The notes: generated from the letters alone by a model not told the origin. A stretch of DNA of 64,000 nucleotides from Lachnospiraceae bacterium P6B14 (GCA_000687695.1 JHWZ01000009.1:29873-93872), one strand, 5' to 3'; numbered from the stretch's first letter, positions 26,798-35,195 are shown. Program-made: numbers and translations.

Positions 26798-27178
26798 TGA
26801 TATGCGCGGAAGCAGGACCGATTCCGACTAAATCGCAAAAATAACCAGTTTTGTCGGAATCTAAACAAAAATTACAAAACGAAAAACAGGCGGAAGCAGG
26901 ACCGATTCCGACTAAATCACAAAAAAACAAGAAAAAGTCGGAATAATCCGACCTCTTTTTAATTGATTCTAGAATCTGAAAACTCTATCTGACTGAAAAT
27001 CAATAGAAAATTCCGACTTTTTTACATAAAACAAGCGTTTAGTAGGAAGTCACCCCGTTTTCACATGTGTAAGAAAAAGTTATAGAGCTAAAAAGTTCCG
27101 ACTAAATGACGAAAAAAAACAAAAAAGTCGGAAAGGCTTCTGCTTCCGGGCTACAAATCCCGGATTTCGTCAGGCAGG
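26798..27178. repeat. Right arm of the 381-bp inverted repeat flanking the PHP gene
   Basis: Partner of 25385-25765, equal in length. Its four 38-nt units start at 26822, 26906, 27011 and 27096. The unit at 27011 has one end mutated (GTAGGAA in place of GTCGGAA). No target-site duplication is evident outside the arms, where the flanks read ACCCGGT on the left and CCACAC on the right. Confidence 0.92.
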
Positions 27179-27212
27179 CCACACAGAGGCAGGGACTTTG
27201 GTTTTCCAGACA

Positions 27213-27435
27213 GGCCCGAATAGGACAGTTTGCATTGTTCCAGCGAGGGACCTCGGGAAAACGTCATCTGCGAAGGGAACTCTTCGAGTTCCCGGCACCG
27301 CTGCGTTTTGGAATGGAACACAGGATGTGTTCGTGTATGCTTGAGGGTACAGCGAGGCAAGGATGCCGAGCGCCGAAAGCATACATGTGCAACACGGAGC
27401 CCCGAGCGAACAATCAAATCTGTCCGTATAGGGCC
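27213..27435. repeat. Intergenic hairpin element, family B copy 2
   Basis: Outer stem GGCCCgaatAGGACAGTTTG.ATTGTT with its complement at 27409-27435. One inner domain is AAAACG..CGTTTT around the apical hairpin GGGAACTC-ttc-GAGTTCCC; a second holds GTGTATGCTT/AAGCATACATG. Shared blocks with the other copies are AACGTCATCTGC and CGGCAC.GCT.CGTTT. It is larger than copies 1 and 3. It fills the gap between the PHP cassette and the HD-GYP gene. Confidence 0.75.
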
Positions 27436-27475
27436 GTCACTGATAAATCAGAACCGACCGCCTATGCGGCCGCCC

Positions 27476-28591
27476 CTATTCGATTACGAGATTCGAGCAC
27501 GATACGTCGTTCGCGAGGTCGTAGGTGTTTCCGGTCTCGACGCCGATGACGGTTGGTCGGAGCGCGGATTCTTCGTTGTTTTTCACGACCTTCGCGTACT
27601 CCCCGTTTGACAGATGCACGATAGTGTCCACAGGGTAGAGGATGACGCATTTCAAGAATGTCCTCATGACCTCGACATCGAGGTCGTCGGTCATGGACAT
27701 CAGGATATCGACAGCGGTTCGCTGTGAGTAAGATTTTTTATATGGTCTGTTGGTCACGAGCGCGTCGTAGACGTCCGCGACGGAAAGGATGCGGGCGTAC
27801 GGGGTGATCTTGTCGCGGGTCACGCCCATCGGGTAGCCGCGTCCGTTCATCTTTTCGTGGTGCTGCAGCACTGCGACGGAGATGATATCCTTGAAATCCT
27901 TTTTCTCCTGAAGGATACGATATCCGAGCGTCGGGTGTTTCTTCATGACCTCGAACTCCTCGTCGGTCAGCTTTGCGGGTTTGTTCAGGATCTCGGGCGG
28001 GACTTTCGCCTTGCCCATGTCGTGAAGGAGGCCTGCGATGCCAATATCGTGGAGCTCGGTGTGCTTGTAGCCCAGGTTTTTCGCGATGACCATGGCGATG
28101 GTCGCAACATCCACACTGTGACGGAAGGTGTACTCGTCAGAGGTACGGAGCTGGCTGATGTCCACGGCCAGGGCGTCGTTTTCGTCGAGTGCTGTCATCA
28201 GGTCGTTCGTTATGCTGTTCGAGGTCCTGGTGAAGCTCTCGGAGTCGGTATTGTTATACAGGTACTGCATGCCCGTGGAGATGCGCTTTCTCACGGTTTC
28301 GGTGAGCTGAACCTTCGCGGGGTCGTCCTCGCGGGCCTTCGCTATCTTGTTCTTTACGACGGGAGTGATCGACTCCTCTATTTTTTTCATCGGATCCTCT
28401 TCCTCGGGAGTATCCTCGCCGATTCGGATGTAAAGACCCGGGATTCCATGTTTTGAGAGGCCTTCGATAACGTATGTGTCGAGCTTTGCGCCGCGGTGTA
28501 CCAAAACACGGTCGAGACGGTCGGTGATCGCCTGATCACTTATCATCCCGGCTTCGAGCATATTCATCCTGACATAGCGTCTTGTGGCCAT
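27476..28591 (-). CDS. HD-GYP domain protein, probable cyclic-di-GMP phosphodiesterase
   Basis: A 371-residue protein. The HD-GYP domain (about residues 150-320) has RHSVDVA, HDIGIAGLLHDMGK with the HD pair, HPTLGYRIL, HHEKMNGRGYPMG with the GYP motif, and DVYDALVTNRPYK. These are the metal and substrate residues expected of an active cyclic-di-GMP hydrolase. The N-terminal 130 residues resemble the DUF3391-like or response-linker segments seen in other HD-GYP proteins, without a receiver aspartate. The small C-terminal part ends VSCSNLVIE. It is transcribed alone from a promoter at 28635-28663. Confidence 0.92.
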   Translation of the reverse strand: MATRRYVRMNMLEAGMISDQAITDRLDRVLVHRGAKLDTYVIEGLSKHGIPGLYIRIGEDTPEEEDPMKKIEESITPVVKNKIAKAREDDPAKVQLTETVRKRISTGMQYLYNNTDSESFTRTSNSITNDLMTALDENDALAVDISQLRTSDEYTFRHSVDVATIAMVIAKNLGYKHTELHDIGIAGLLHDMGKAKVPPEILNKPAKLTDEEFEVMKKHPTLGYRILQEKKDFKDIISVAVLQHHEKMNGRGYPMGVTRDKITPYARILSVADVYDALVTNRPYKKSYSQRTAVDILMSMTDDLDVEVMRTFLKCVILYPVDTIVHLSNGEYAKVVKNNEESALRPTVIGVETGNTYDLANDVSCSNLVIE

Positions 28592-28634
28592 TGGCTACCT
28601 CTCAGTGTCCTGTGTAAAATTAAACTACTCCATT

Positions 28635-28663
28635 AGTATAATAAAACGTGCCTGATTTGTAAA
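28635..28663 (-). promoter_or_regulatory. Sigma-A type promoter for the HD-GYP gene
   Basis: Minus strand TTTACA (28663-28658), 17-nt spacer, TATACT (28640-28635). It is divergent from the promoter at 28694. Confidence 0.7.
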
Positions 28664-28693
28664 GATTTTTATCCGAAAAATGTACCGAAAGCA

Positions 28694-28722
28694 TTGCCTA
28701 GTGTGATTTTTTATGGTATAAT
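28694..28722 (+). promoter_or_regulatory. Sigma-A type promoter for the NlpC/P60 gene, with a palindrome at the ribosome binding site
   Basis: TTGCCT (28694-28699), 17-nt spacer, TATAAT (28717-28722). Downstream, CCGACTCCGGAGTCGG at 28743-28758 is a perfect 16-bp palindrome that ends against the GGGAAAGG ribosome binding site of the next gene. Confidence 0.7.
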
Positions 28723-28772
28723 ACATTTCCATAAGAAGTAATCCGACTCCGGAGTCGGGAAAGGTTTCGGTG

Positions 28773-30251
28773 ATGAAGAGTTTAGGAATAACGAAAATAC
28801 GTAAAAAACTCGCCGTCTTGACATTTTTCTTTTTGATCTGTCTGGTCGGTGGTATTTTTGTGTACTCCGGAAATGTTTCTGTTGCGAAGAAAAAAGCGGT
28901 GAAGCCGGAGCGTATGGCTGTGCATCAGACCAAGCGCGATGTGAGGCTTCACAACAAGGATAATATCATTCCTGCCGAGTATGACAGGGAGTTTTTCCAT
29001 GTCGGGGATTATGGGTTTATCACGTTTGCGAGTGTGCGTTCGATGTCGGATATGAACGGAGCGCCGTCGTATGTGCGCCAGAATATGGCGAATCTGATCA
29101 CGGTCGATGAGTTCGCCGGAGCAAAGATCGATTATTCGATCGACAGGCCCGAGGTGCTGACGATCGACGCGGACAAGCATCTTTACAGGATACTGAAGGG
29201 CGGCGAGGCTACGGTTATCATCAGCGCAAAGGTGGATGTGCCGGACGCGACGAAGCAGTCGGGGTATCGCAAGGAGAGATGGCTCGCGAAGTTTACGTTC
29301 ATTGTGATGGGCGATGCCGGGGCTACGAAGGTTGCGAAAAAGAAGCTCGTCAGCTACATCGTGAATGATTCGGTGGGTTCGGTCGATGTGGCTCTGAAGG
29401 ATTGTCCGGATCTGAGATATTACAGCTTTGACTATGCGTCGTCGAACAGTGCGATGTGCGTGAAGGCTGAGCTTGATACGATAACCAAGAAGGTTCATCT
29501 CGAGTCCTATGTCGAGGGTGAGTCGGATATCACGCTTTGGCTGAACGGAAAAAAGCTCAAGCTAAAGCTTGAAAACAGAGAGACGGGTATCGACAGGACG
29601 CATCACATCATGGATGTCGGTGATGTCTCGCAGCTTAAGATAGAAAAATACCACGGCAAGGTTACCTGGAAGTCGACGAACAAGAAGGTCGTTTCCGTGG
29701 ATAAGGATGGAAACATCGTTGGAAAGAAGGTCGGCAATGCCATAGTTTATGCGTCACTCGACGGGCTTCACGGCGACCAGCTGGTGGGCTGTGCGGTGTC
29801 CATCGTTGAGAAGGGGCATACTGCTGTTGTCGAGGAGGGTGCGAAGATCGGCAAGACCTGCATGTATTCGCAGCCGATGAGGATGAGCCCGGGATTCTAT
29901 GATTGCAGCTCACTCGTGTGGAGTGCTTATGGGCTTATCGGGATCGATTTCGGCCTGGCGGAGTATGCGCCGACTGCGGCGTCTGAGTGTCAGTGGCTCG
30001 CTGAGCAGGACAAGATCCTCGGCAAGTGGGACAGATACCAGGTGCAGAAGATGGTTTACAGGCCGGGAGATCTGTTGTTCAGGGTTGGAGCGAATAATGA
30101 CAGGTATCTGGGAATCTATCATGTGGAGATGTTCGCAGGGTACAGGCTGCTCGGCTTCGATGATGATGGGGAGCCGCTCCTTGCGATGTGTTGGGCGAAC
30201 AGACCTGATGATTACTATGATCCGTGCGACGATATCATCGGAAGACCGTGA
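28773..30251 (+). CDS. Secreted NlpC/P60-type cell-wall hydrolase with bacterial Ig-like region
   Basis: A 492-residue protein with a long N-terminal signal/anchor (LAVLTFFFLICLVGGIFVY near residue 13). A region of unknown type follows. An Ig-like Big2 segment lies at about residues 285-350 (KYHGKVTWKSTNKKVVSVDKDGNIVGKKVGNAIVY split over two strands). The NlpC/P60 peptidase follows: catalytic Cys in FYDCSSLVWSAYG and His in YHVEMFAG, with the RPGDLLF motif between them. It probably cuts peptide bonds in peptidoglycan. The ATG at 28773 is preferred over the GTG one codon upstream because of spacing to GGGAAAGG. Confidence 0.87.
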   Translation: MKSLGITKIRKKLAVLTFFFLICLVGGIFVYSGNVSVAKKKAVKPERMAVHQTKRDVRLHNKDNIIPAEYDREFFHVGDYGFITFASVRSMSDMNGAPSYVRQNMANLITVDEFAGAKIDYSIDRPEVLTIDADKHLYRILKGGEATVIISAKVDVPDATKQSGYRKERWLAKFTFIVMGDAGATKVAKKKLVSYIVNDSVGSVDVALKDCPDLRYYSFDYASSNSAMCVKAELDTITKKVHLESYVEGESDITLWLNGKKLKLKLENRETGIDRTHHIMDVGDVSQLKIEKYHGKVTWKSTNKKVVSVDKDGNIVGKKVGNAIVYASLDGLHGDQLVGCAVSIVEKGHTAVVEEGAKIGKTCMYSQPMRMSPGFYDCSSLVWSAYGLIGIDFGLAEYAPTAASECQWLAEQDKILGKWDRYQVQKMVYRPGDLLFRVGANNDRYLGIYHVEMFAGYRLLGFDDDGEPLLAMCWANRPDDYYDPCDDIIGRP

Positions 30252-30267
30252 GGCTAGTCAGTCGGTC

Positions 30268-30419
30268 GGTCACTCCCGGGAAGCTTTAAACAGTCCGTTC
30301 GGGCACGCTTTCGCTTTTTTCTCTAGCGTCACGTTGCACGCACGGAAAAGACCCGTGCTGCGCAACGACGCTAGAGAGACATCCCTCACAGGACATGTTT
30401 AAACTTCCCTCGCGTGACC
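30268..30419. repeat. Intergenic hairpin element, family A copy 2
   Basis: Outer arms GGTCAC..GGGAAGCTTTAAACAGTCC and GGACATGTTTAAACTTCCC..GTGACC. The inner stem is TCTCTAGCGTC/GACGCTAGAGA and the apical pair is GCACGG-aaaagac-CCGTGC. The core matches copy 1 at 25198-25357 nearly base for base, while both stems have different sequences that remain complementary. It lies between the NlpC/P60 gene and the aminotransferase gene. Confidence 0.82.
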
Positions 30420-30517
30420 TGATAGAAGATACATGCCTAGGGCCCTACGACGGGGATGATATCCTCGGAAGGATATAGAAATCGTGACAGGTGCTGTTTC
30501 AAATTAGGAAGGTGAAA

Positions 30518-31708
30518 ATGATGATTAATGAAAAAATGTACCAGCTGGGGGCGAGTCCCTCGAAAATAAGGGATTTGTTCGAGTATGGTAACAAACGAAA
30601 AGCCGAGATCGGGGCGGATAAGGTTTTTGATTTCTCAATCGGGAATCCGAGTGTGGAGCCACCGAAGCAGGTGAATGATACCATAAAAGAGCTGCTTGAC
30701 AGCATGGACGGGGTGAGTCTGCATGGCTACACCTCGGCGCCGGGGGATCCGGCGGTGAGACAGGCGATCTGTGACTATGTGAACAAGACGCATGGCACAT
30801 CTCTGACTAAGGACAATTTTTACATGACATGCGGGGCGGCGGCTTCGTTGGAGATTTCGTTACGCGCGCTGTGTGAAGAGGGCGATGAGTATTTGACGTT
30901 CGCGCCATTTTTCCCGGAGTACAGAGTTTTTGCTGAGGCAGCGGGCGCAAGCTTCGATACCGTCGCGTGCGATCCGGAGAGCTTCCAGCCTGACATCGAG
31001 GATTTGAAGAAAAAGCTTAAGAAAAATACCAAGGCGATTATCGTGAACTCACCGAACAACCCGTCGGGGGCGGTGATCAGCGAGGAGAATGTAGTTAAGC
31101 TTTGTGATGTTTTGAGGGATAAGTCAAAGGAGTTCGGGCATCCGATCATCCTGATCGCGGACGAGCCCTACAGGGAGCTGGTTTACGATGACGTGAAGGT
31201 CCCGTTCTTTATGAATTATTATGATGACACCATCGTGTGCTACTCGTATTCAAAGAGCCTGAGCCTGCCGGGCGAGCGTATCGGTTACATCGCCGTGAGC
31301 GACAAGATGACTGATTCGAAGAACGTTTTTCTCGCTGTGTGCGGTGCCGGTCGCAGCCTCGGATACGTGTGTGCGCCGAGCCTGATGCAGAGGGTCGTGG
31401 CGAAATGCCTGGGGATGACATCGGATGTATCAGTGTACAAGGAGAACCGCGACATCCTCGCAAACGCCCTGAGAGAGTACGGTTTCACGGTCGTTCAGCC
31501 GGATGGAGCCTTTTACCTTTTCGTGAAGGCTATGGAGCCTGATGCAGGCGCGTTTGCCGAGAAGGCGAAGGAGTTTGAGCTTCTGCTCGTGCCTTCAGAC
31601 AGCTTCGGTGTGCCGGGGTACGTGAGGATTTCGTACTGCGTTTCGACCGAGATGATCAAGAACAGTCTGCCCGCGTTTAAAAAGTTGGCAGAGAGCTACG
31701 GTCTCTGA
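30518..31708 (+). CDS. Pyridoxal-phosphate aminotransferase, class I/II
   Basis: A 396-residue fold-type I aminotransferase. It shows FSIGNPSVEPP at the N-terminus, MTCGAAASLEIS for cofactor phosphate contact, NSPNNPSGAVIS, ADEPYRELVYD, and the Schiff-base lysine in SYSKSLSLPGERIGY. It matches the group that Clostridia annotate as aspartate or aromatic aminotransferases; the substrate cannot be fixed from sequence. Start codons at 30518 and 30521 are both well placed after AGGAAGG. The downstream gene is pta, 113 nt away. Confidence 0.9.
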   Translation: MMINEKMYQLGASPSKIRDLFEYGNKRKAEIGADKVFDFSIGNPSVEPPKQVNDTIKELLDSMDGVSLHGYTSAPGDPAVRQAICDYVNKTHGTSLTKDNFYMTCGAAASLEISLRALCEEGDEYLTFAPFFPEYRVFAEAAGASFDTVACDPESFQPDIEDLKKKLKKNTKAIIVNSPNNPSGAVISEENVVKLCDVLRDKSKEFGHPIILIADEPYRELVYDDVKVPFFMNYYDDTIVCYSYSKSLSLPGERIGYIAVSDKMTDSKNVFLAVCGAGRSLGYVCAPSLMQRVVAKCLGMTSDVSVYKENRDILANALREYGFTVVQPDGAFYLFVKAMEPDAGAFAEKAKEFELLLVPSDSFGVPGYVRISYCVSTEMIKNSLPAFKKLAESYGL

Positions 31709-31821
31709 TAGAAGACTGAAGCCGGCAGATGAGATGCGGGTGTCGGGTGAGATGCGCGTGTCGGAATATTTTTATGAATAACGCTGTTTGATACAGTAAA
31801 AATAAACAGGAGGAAATTACT

Positions 31822-32811
31822 ATGGCATTTGGGTTTGGACAGCTGATTGAGATCCTGAAGAAGGATCCGAAGAAGATCGTTTTTACTGAGGGTAAGGACC
31901 CGCGTATTTTGGAGGCGTCATCACGTCTTCTGGCGTCGACGTTCCTTGAGCCTATCCTGATCGGTAACGAGCAGGAGATTTTTGATGTGGCAGCGGATGT
32001 CGGTTTCAATATCCGCGGGGCAAAGATCATCGATCCTGAGAATTATGATAAGATGGATGAGATGGTGGATCAGCTTTATGAGATCCGTCGTGCGAAGGGC
32101 ATGACGAAGGAGGAGGCTGAGAAGCTTTGTCATCAGGGTAACTATTTCGGAACCATGCTCGTGAAGATGGGCGAGGCTGATGCGCTCCTCGGTGGTGCGA
32201 CTTACTCGACTGCCGATACTGTGCGTCCGGCGCTCCAGATCATAAAGACTAAGCCGGATAAGACGATGGTTGCGTCCTGCTTTATCCTTGTAAGGGAGGG
32301 CGCGACGGGTGGAAACTCCGTGCTCGCTATGGGCGACTGCGCTATCAATATCATGCCGAATGAGGATGATCTCGTGGAGATCGCCGAGGACTGTGCTGAG
32401 TGCGCGAGAGTGTTCGGTATCGATCCGAAGCTTGCTTTCCTGAGCTATTCTACTTACGGTTCAGGTTCAGGTGAGGTTGTAGATAAGATGAGAAATGCTG
32501 CAGAGAAGACTCGTGCGAAGTATCCGGATCTGCCGATCGCGGGGGATACACTGCAGTTCGATGCTGCCGTGAATCCGCGTGTTGCTCGTACAAAATGTCC
32601 GGATGATCCGGTGGCAGGTGTGGCCAATACATTTATCTTCCCGGATATCGCAGCAGGTAATATCGGTTATAAGATTGCTCAGCATCTGGGCGGATTTGAT
32701 GCTTACGGCCCGATCCTTTTGGGATTGAATGCTCCGATCAACGATCTGTCACGTGGTTGTAACGCGAACGAGGTTTACTCGATGGCGATCGTAACTGCGG
32801 CACTCGCTTGA
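31822..32811 (+). CDS. pta: Phosphate acetyltransferase
   Basis: A 329-residue enzyme that interconverts acetyl-CoA and acetyl phosphate in mixed-acid fermentation. FTEGKDPRILEAS at the start, LLGGATYSTADTVRPALQ, FLSYSTYGSG, GDTLQFDAA and FIFPDIAAGNIGYKIAQ are family signatures. In many Clostridia ackA follows, but here the next gene is a dicarboxylate symporter, so acetate kinase must be encoded elsewhere. AGGAGGAAA precedes the ATG. Confidence 0.96.
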   Translation: MAFGFGQLIEILKKDPKKIVFTEGKDPRILEASSRLLASTFLEPILIGNEQEIFDVAADVGFNIRGAKIIDPENYDKMDEMVDQLYEIRRAKGMTKEEAEKLCHQGNYFGTMLVKMGEADALLGGATYSTADTVRPALQIIKTKPDKTMVASCFILVREGATGGNSVLAMGDCAINIMPNEDDLVEIAEDCAECARVFGIDPKLAFLSYSTYGSGSGEVVDKMRNAAEKTRAKYPDLPIAGDTLQFDAAVNPRVARTKCPDDPVAGVANTFIFPDIAAGNIGYKIAQHLGGFDAYGPILLGLNAPINDLSRGCNANEVYSMAIVTAALA

Positions 32812-32836
32812 TTTGGACTGAAGGAGATATAAGGGG

Positions 32837-34486
32837 ATGTTTAAAAGAGAGAAGTTTACGGCTGACAACACGGGCTTGGGAAAGGGAGTTGACTTCGTCA
32901 GAGATTTCCTGAGTGCGTACGGCATCAAGGGCAAGGATTATGCCCGTGCGGTCCTCACCGCGGAGGAGGCTATAGCCAGTCTCGTTCAGAGGGCAAAGCC
33001 TGATACGGAGTATGATATCTCTGCTAAGGGACGTATGGGCACGGTAACCGTGGAGATAGAGTCCGAAGGTGAGGAGTTCGACCTTTCAAAGGATATGATG
33101 GATGGTTCTTTGGAAGGAACGGATGATATCGGTATGGAGACCGAGAACACCATTCGAAGTATTCTTCTTCGTGCGTATACGAATAACTTAAAGTACAACC
33201 ATAAAGCCGGTGTAAACGGCATCAGGATGACGGTTATCCGCTCGAAGAATGCATTTTTGTTTAAGACACTTGGAGCTCTGGTACTCGCGATCCTGGTCGG
33301 GTTTCTCCTGTCGCAGTTTGCGCCGGAAAGCTTTAATGCCGGTCTGACCAAATATGCCCTTACTCCCGTAAAGACCATGTTTATGAGTGCGCTGAAGATG
33401 ATCGTGGCACCCGTGGTATTTTTCTCGATCATCACCTGTGTATCTCAGTTCGGAAGTCTAAGTGAGATGGGTAGGATCGGTGGAAAGACCATAGCATTTT
33501 ATATGTTTACCACGGTGGTTGCCGTGTGTGTTGGAGTGGGTGTATTTTTTCTCTTTCATCCGGGCAGCGGAATCGATGTGTCACAGGCTGTGGACGCGAC
33601 GAAGATCACTTCGCAGCAGATGGAGGTTTCGATACTTGACACCATCGTTGGTATAATTCCGGATAATATCATAAAACCGTTCCTGGAAGCAAATATGATG
33701 CAGCTTATCTTCGTTGCTGTAGTGGCCGGTGCGGCGGTAGGTATGATCGGAAAGTATTCGAGAATCCTTAAAGAGCTTATCGAAGCCTGCAACGAGCTTT
33801 TCCTGAAGATAACAAACATGATCATCAAGTTCATGCCGATCGCTGTTTTCTGCTCGATAACAAATATGATGATCTCTCTCGGCGGAAAGACGATGCTCTC
33901 CGTGTTGGGAATGTTTGGAGTATTGCTCGTTGGACTGGTGGGCATGATGCTGGTTTACTGCCTGTTGATGCTTATCATCGGTCATATCAATCCGATTCTT
34001 TTTGTGAAAAAATACGCATCGACCATGCTTCAGGTGTTCTCGCTTGCTTCCAGCAACGCGTCTATCCCTGTAAACATGGATGTATGTGAGAATAAACTTG
34101 GTATCTCGAAGAAGATTTACAGTCTGTCGATCCCGCTTGGAGCTACGGTCAACATGGACGGGACCTGTGTTCATCTCGGTGTTTTCGCTCTGGCGTTGGC
34201 AGCGGCTTATGGTGTGGATATAACGGGATCTTCGATCATTTCGCTTTTTGTTTCCATCATAGTACTGTCTATAGGTGCTCCGGGAATCCCGGGAGCCGGT
34301 CTTATCTGTCTTTCGGTGCTTCTCGCGCAGATAGGTGTACCTGTAGAGGCTATAGGTCTTGTGATGGGTATCGATCCGCTCATTGGTATGTTCCGTACGA
34401 TGAGCAACTGCCTGGGAGATGTGGCGGTGTCAACGATAGTGGCGAAGAGCGAGGGGCTGTTGGATATGGAGAAATATAAGGGGTGA
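32837..34486 (+). CDS. Dicarboxylate/amino acid:cation symporter fused to an N-terminal ATPase-like domain
   Basis: A 549-residue protein in two parts. Residues about 140-549 are a DAACS/SDF symporter: eight membrane segments, HP1 motif SSNASIP, NMDGT in TM7, HP2 motif GAPGIPGAGL, and the substrate-binding TM8 segment GIDPLIGMFRTMSNCLGDV. The R of a typical RxxD arrangement differs, so substrate is uncertain. Residues 1-135 are soluble and resemble a degenerate GHKL/RsbW-type ATPase: LTAEEAIASL in place of the N-box, and VTVEIESEGEEFDL like the G1 strand. The fusion is in frame with no internal start of note. It lies 25 nt after pta with AAGGAGATATA upstream, so it is probably co-transcribed. 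Confidence 0.88.
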   Translation: MFKREKFTADNTGLGKGVDFVRDFLSAYGIKGKDYARAVLTAEEAIASLVQRAKPDTEYDISAKGRMGTVTVEIESEGEEFDLSKDMMDGSLEGTDDIGMETENTIRSILLRAYTNNLKYNHKAGVNGIRMTVIRSKNAFLFKTLGALVLAILVGFLLSQFAPESFNAGLTKYALTPVKTMFMSALKMIVAPVVFFSIITCVSQFGSLSEMGRIGGKTIAFYMFTTVVAVCVGVGVFFLFHPGSGIDVSQAVDATKITSQQMEVSILDTIVGIIPDNIIKPFLEANMMQLIFVAVVAGAAVGMIGKYSRILKELIEACNELFLKITNMIIKFMPIAVFCSITNMMISLGGKTMLSVLGMFGVLLVGLVGMMLVYCLLMLIIGHINPILFVKKYASTMLQVFSLASSNASIPVNMDVCENKLGISKKIYSLSIPLGATVNMDGTCVHLGVFALALAAAYGVDITGSSIISLFVSIIVLSIGAPGIPGAGLICLSVLLAQIGVPVEAIGLVMGIDPLIGMFRTMSNCLGDVAVSTIVAKSEGLLDMEKYKG

Positions 34487-34514
34487 CGGGAGCAAAGTTA
34501 TTGTATGCATTGCT

Positions 34515-35057
34515 TTAATCCTCAGACGAGTTTTCCTTTTTTTCGTTTTTTTTCTTCATAATAAGAAAAACAGTAAATGCAGTCGCCGCAACAACGCCTA
34601 ACAGGATTATCCACACTCCGTTTCCTGCTGAAAACACCGAACCGGTCAAACTTTCATCTTTTGTAGCTGTTTTAAAATTCAACCACACATAAGTTGTTAA
34701 TGAGGTGTCTTTAATTTTGATTCCCGTATATATATAATCTTTACTTTTATCTTTCGTGTTAAAAACCTTGTATATTTTTTCTTTTTCATGATCAGCTTGT
34801 GTATCCAGTTTTCTTGCTTTGCCATCAATATAACAAATCGGGTAAATCGTTCTGCCGGCCCCATCATGGAACATGCAATCACCATGGATATAATCTCCAT
34901 CTTCAAGTTCAGAGATATCTATAATTTCGCCATTCTCGTATTCTCTGGCAAGCGCAGTGACAGGTATATCAACCCCATTGAACACTCCCGAAAACAACTG
35001 GAGCAAAAAAAACATTGCAAATACTGTAACAGCCGTTCTTTTACATTTCATATTCAT
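34515..35057 (-). CDS. AT-rich predicted membrane-anchored surface protein
   Basis: A 180-residue protein of no recognised family. It has a signal peptide (TAVTVFAMFFLLQLFSGVF), an extracellular part of about 110 residues with several Tyr and Asp, one C-terminal membrane helix (VWIILLGVVAATAFTVFLIM), and a K/E-rich cytoplasmic tail. The base composition is markedly more AT-rich than the neighbours, which suggests transfer. It has a consensus promoter and lies between the symporter and the tRNA used by the ICE, a common place for remnant islands. GGAAGG precedes its start codon region. Confidence 0.78.
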   Translation of the reverse strand: MNMKCKRTAVTVFAMFFLLQLFSGVFNGVDIPVTALAREYENGEIIDISELEDGDYIHGDCMFHDGAGRTIYPICYIDGKARKLDTQADHEKEKIYKVFNTKDKSKDYIYTGIKIKDTSLTTYVWLNFKTATKDESLTGSVFSAGNGVWIILLGVVAATAFTVFLIMKKKNEKKENSSED

Positions 35058-35166
35058 AGTCCCTTACCTTCCTATCTCATCACCGCGGAACCCTTTTCAT
35101 CATGTACGGGGTAACCAAAGAATTATCACTAAACGTATGAATAAGATTTTTCACACGCCTTCGCCT

Positions 35167-35195
35167 ATTATATTACTTTATTGGAGATAAGTCAA
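35167..35195 (-). promoter_or_regulatory. Sigma-A type promoter for the AT-rich membrane protein
   Basis: Minus strand TTGACT (35195-35190), 17-nt spacer, TATAAT (35172-35167). It is about 110 nt upstream of the ATG, leaving a long leader. Confidence 0.7.

Noticed and set aside
25385..27178. Regular repeats in the PHP cassette as a CRISPR array.
   Set aside because: Units are palindromes spaced 84-105 nt with conserved spacers between arms, arms are inverted copies, and no cas genes are present.
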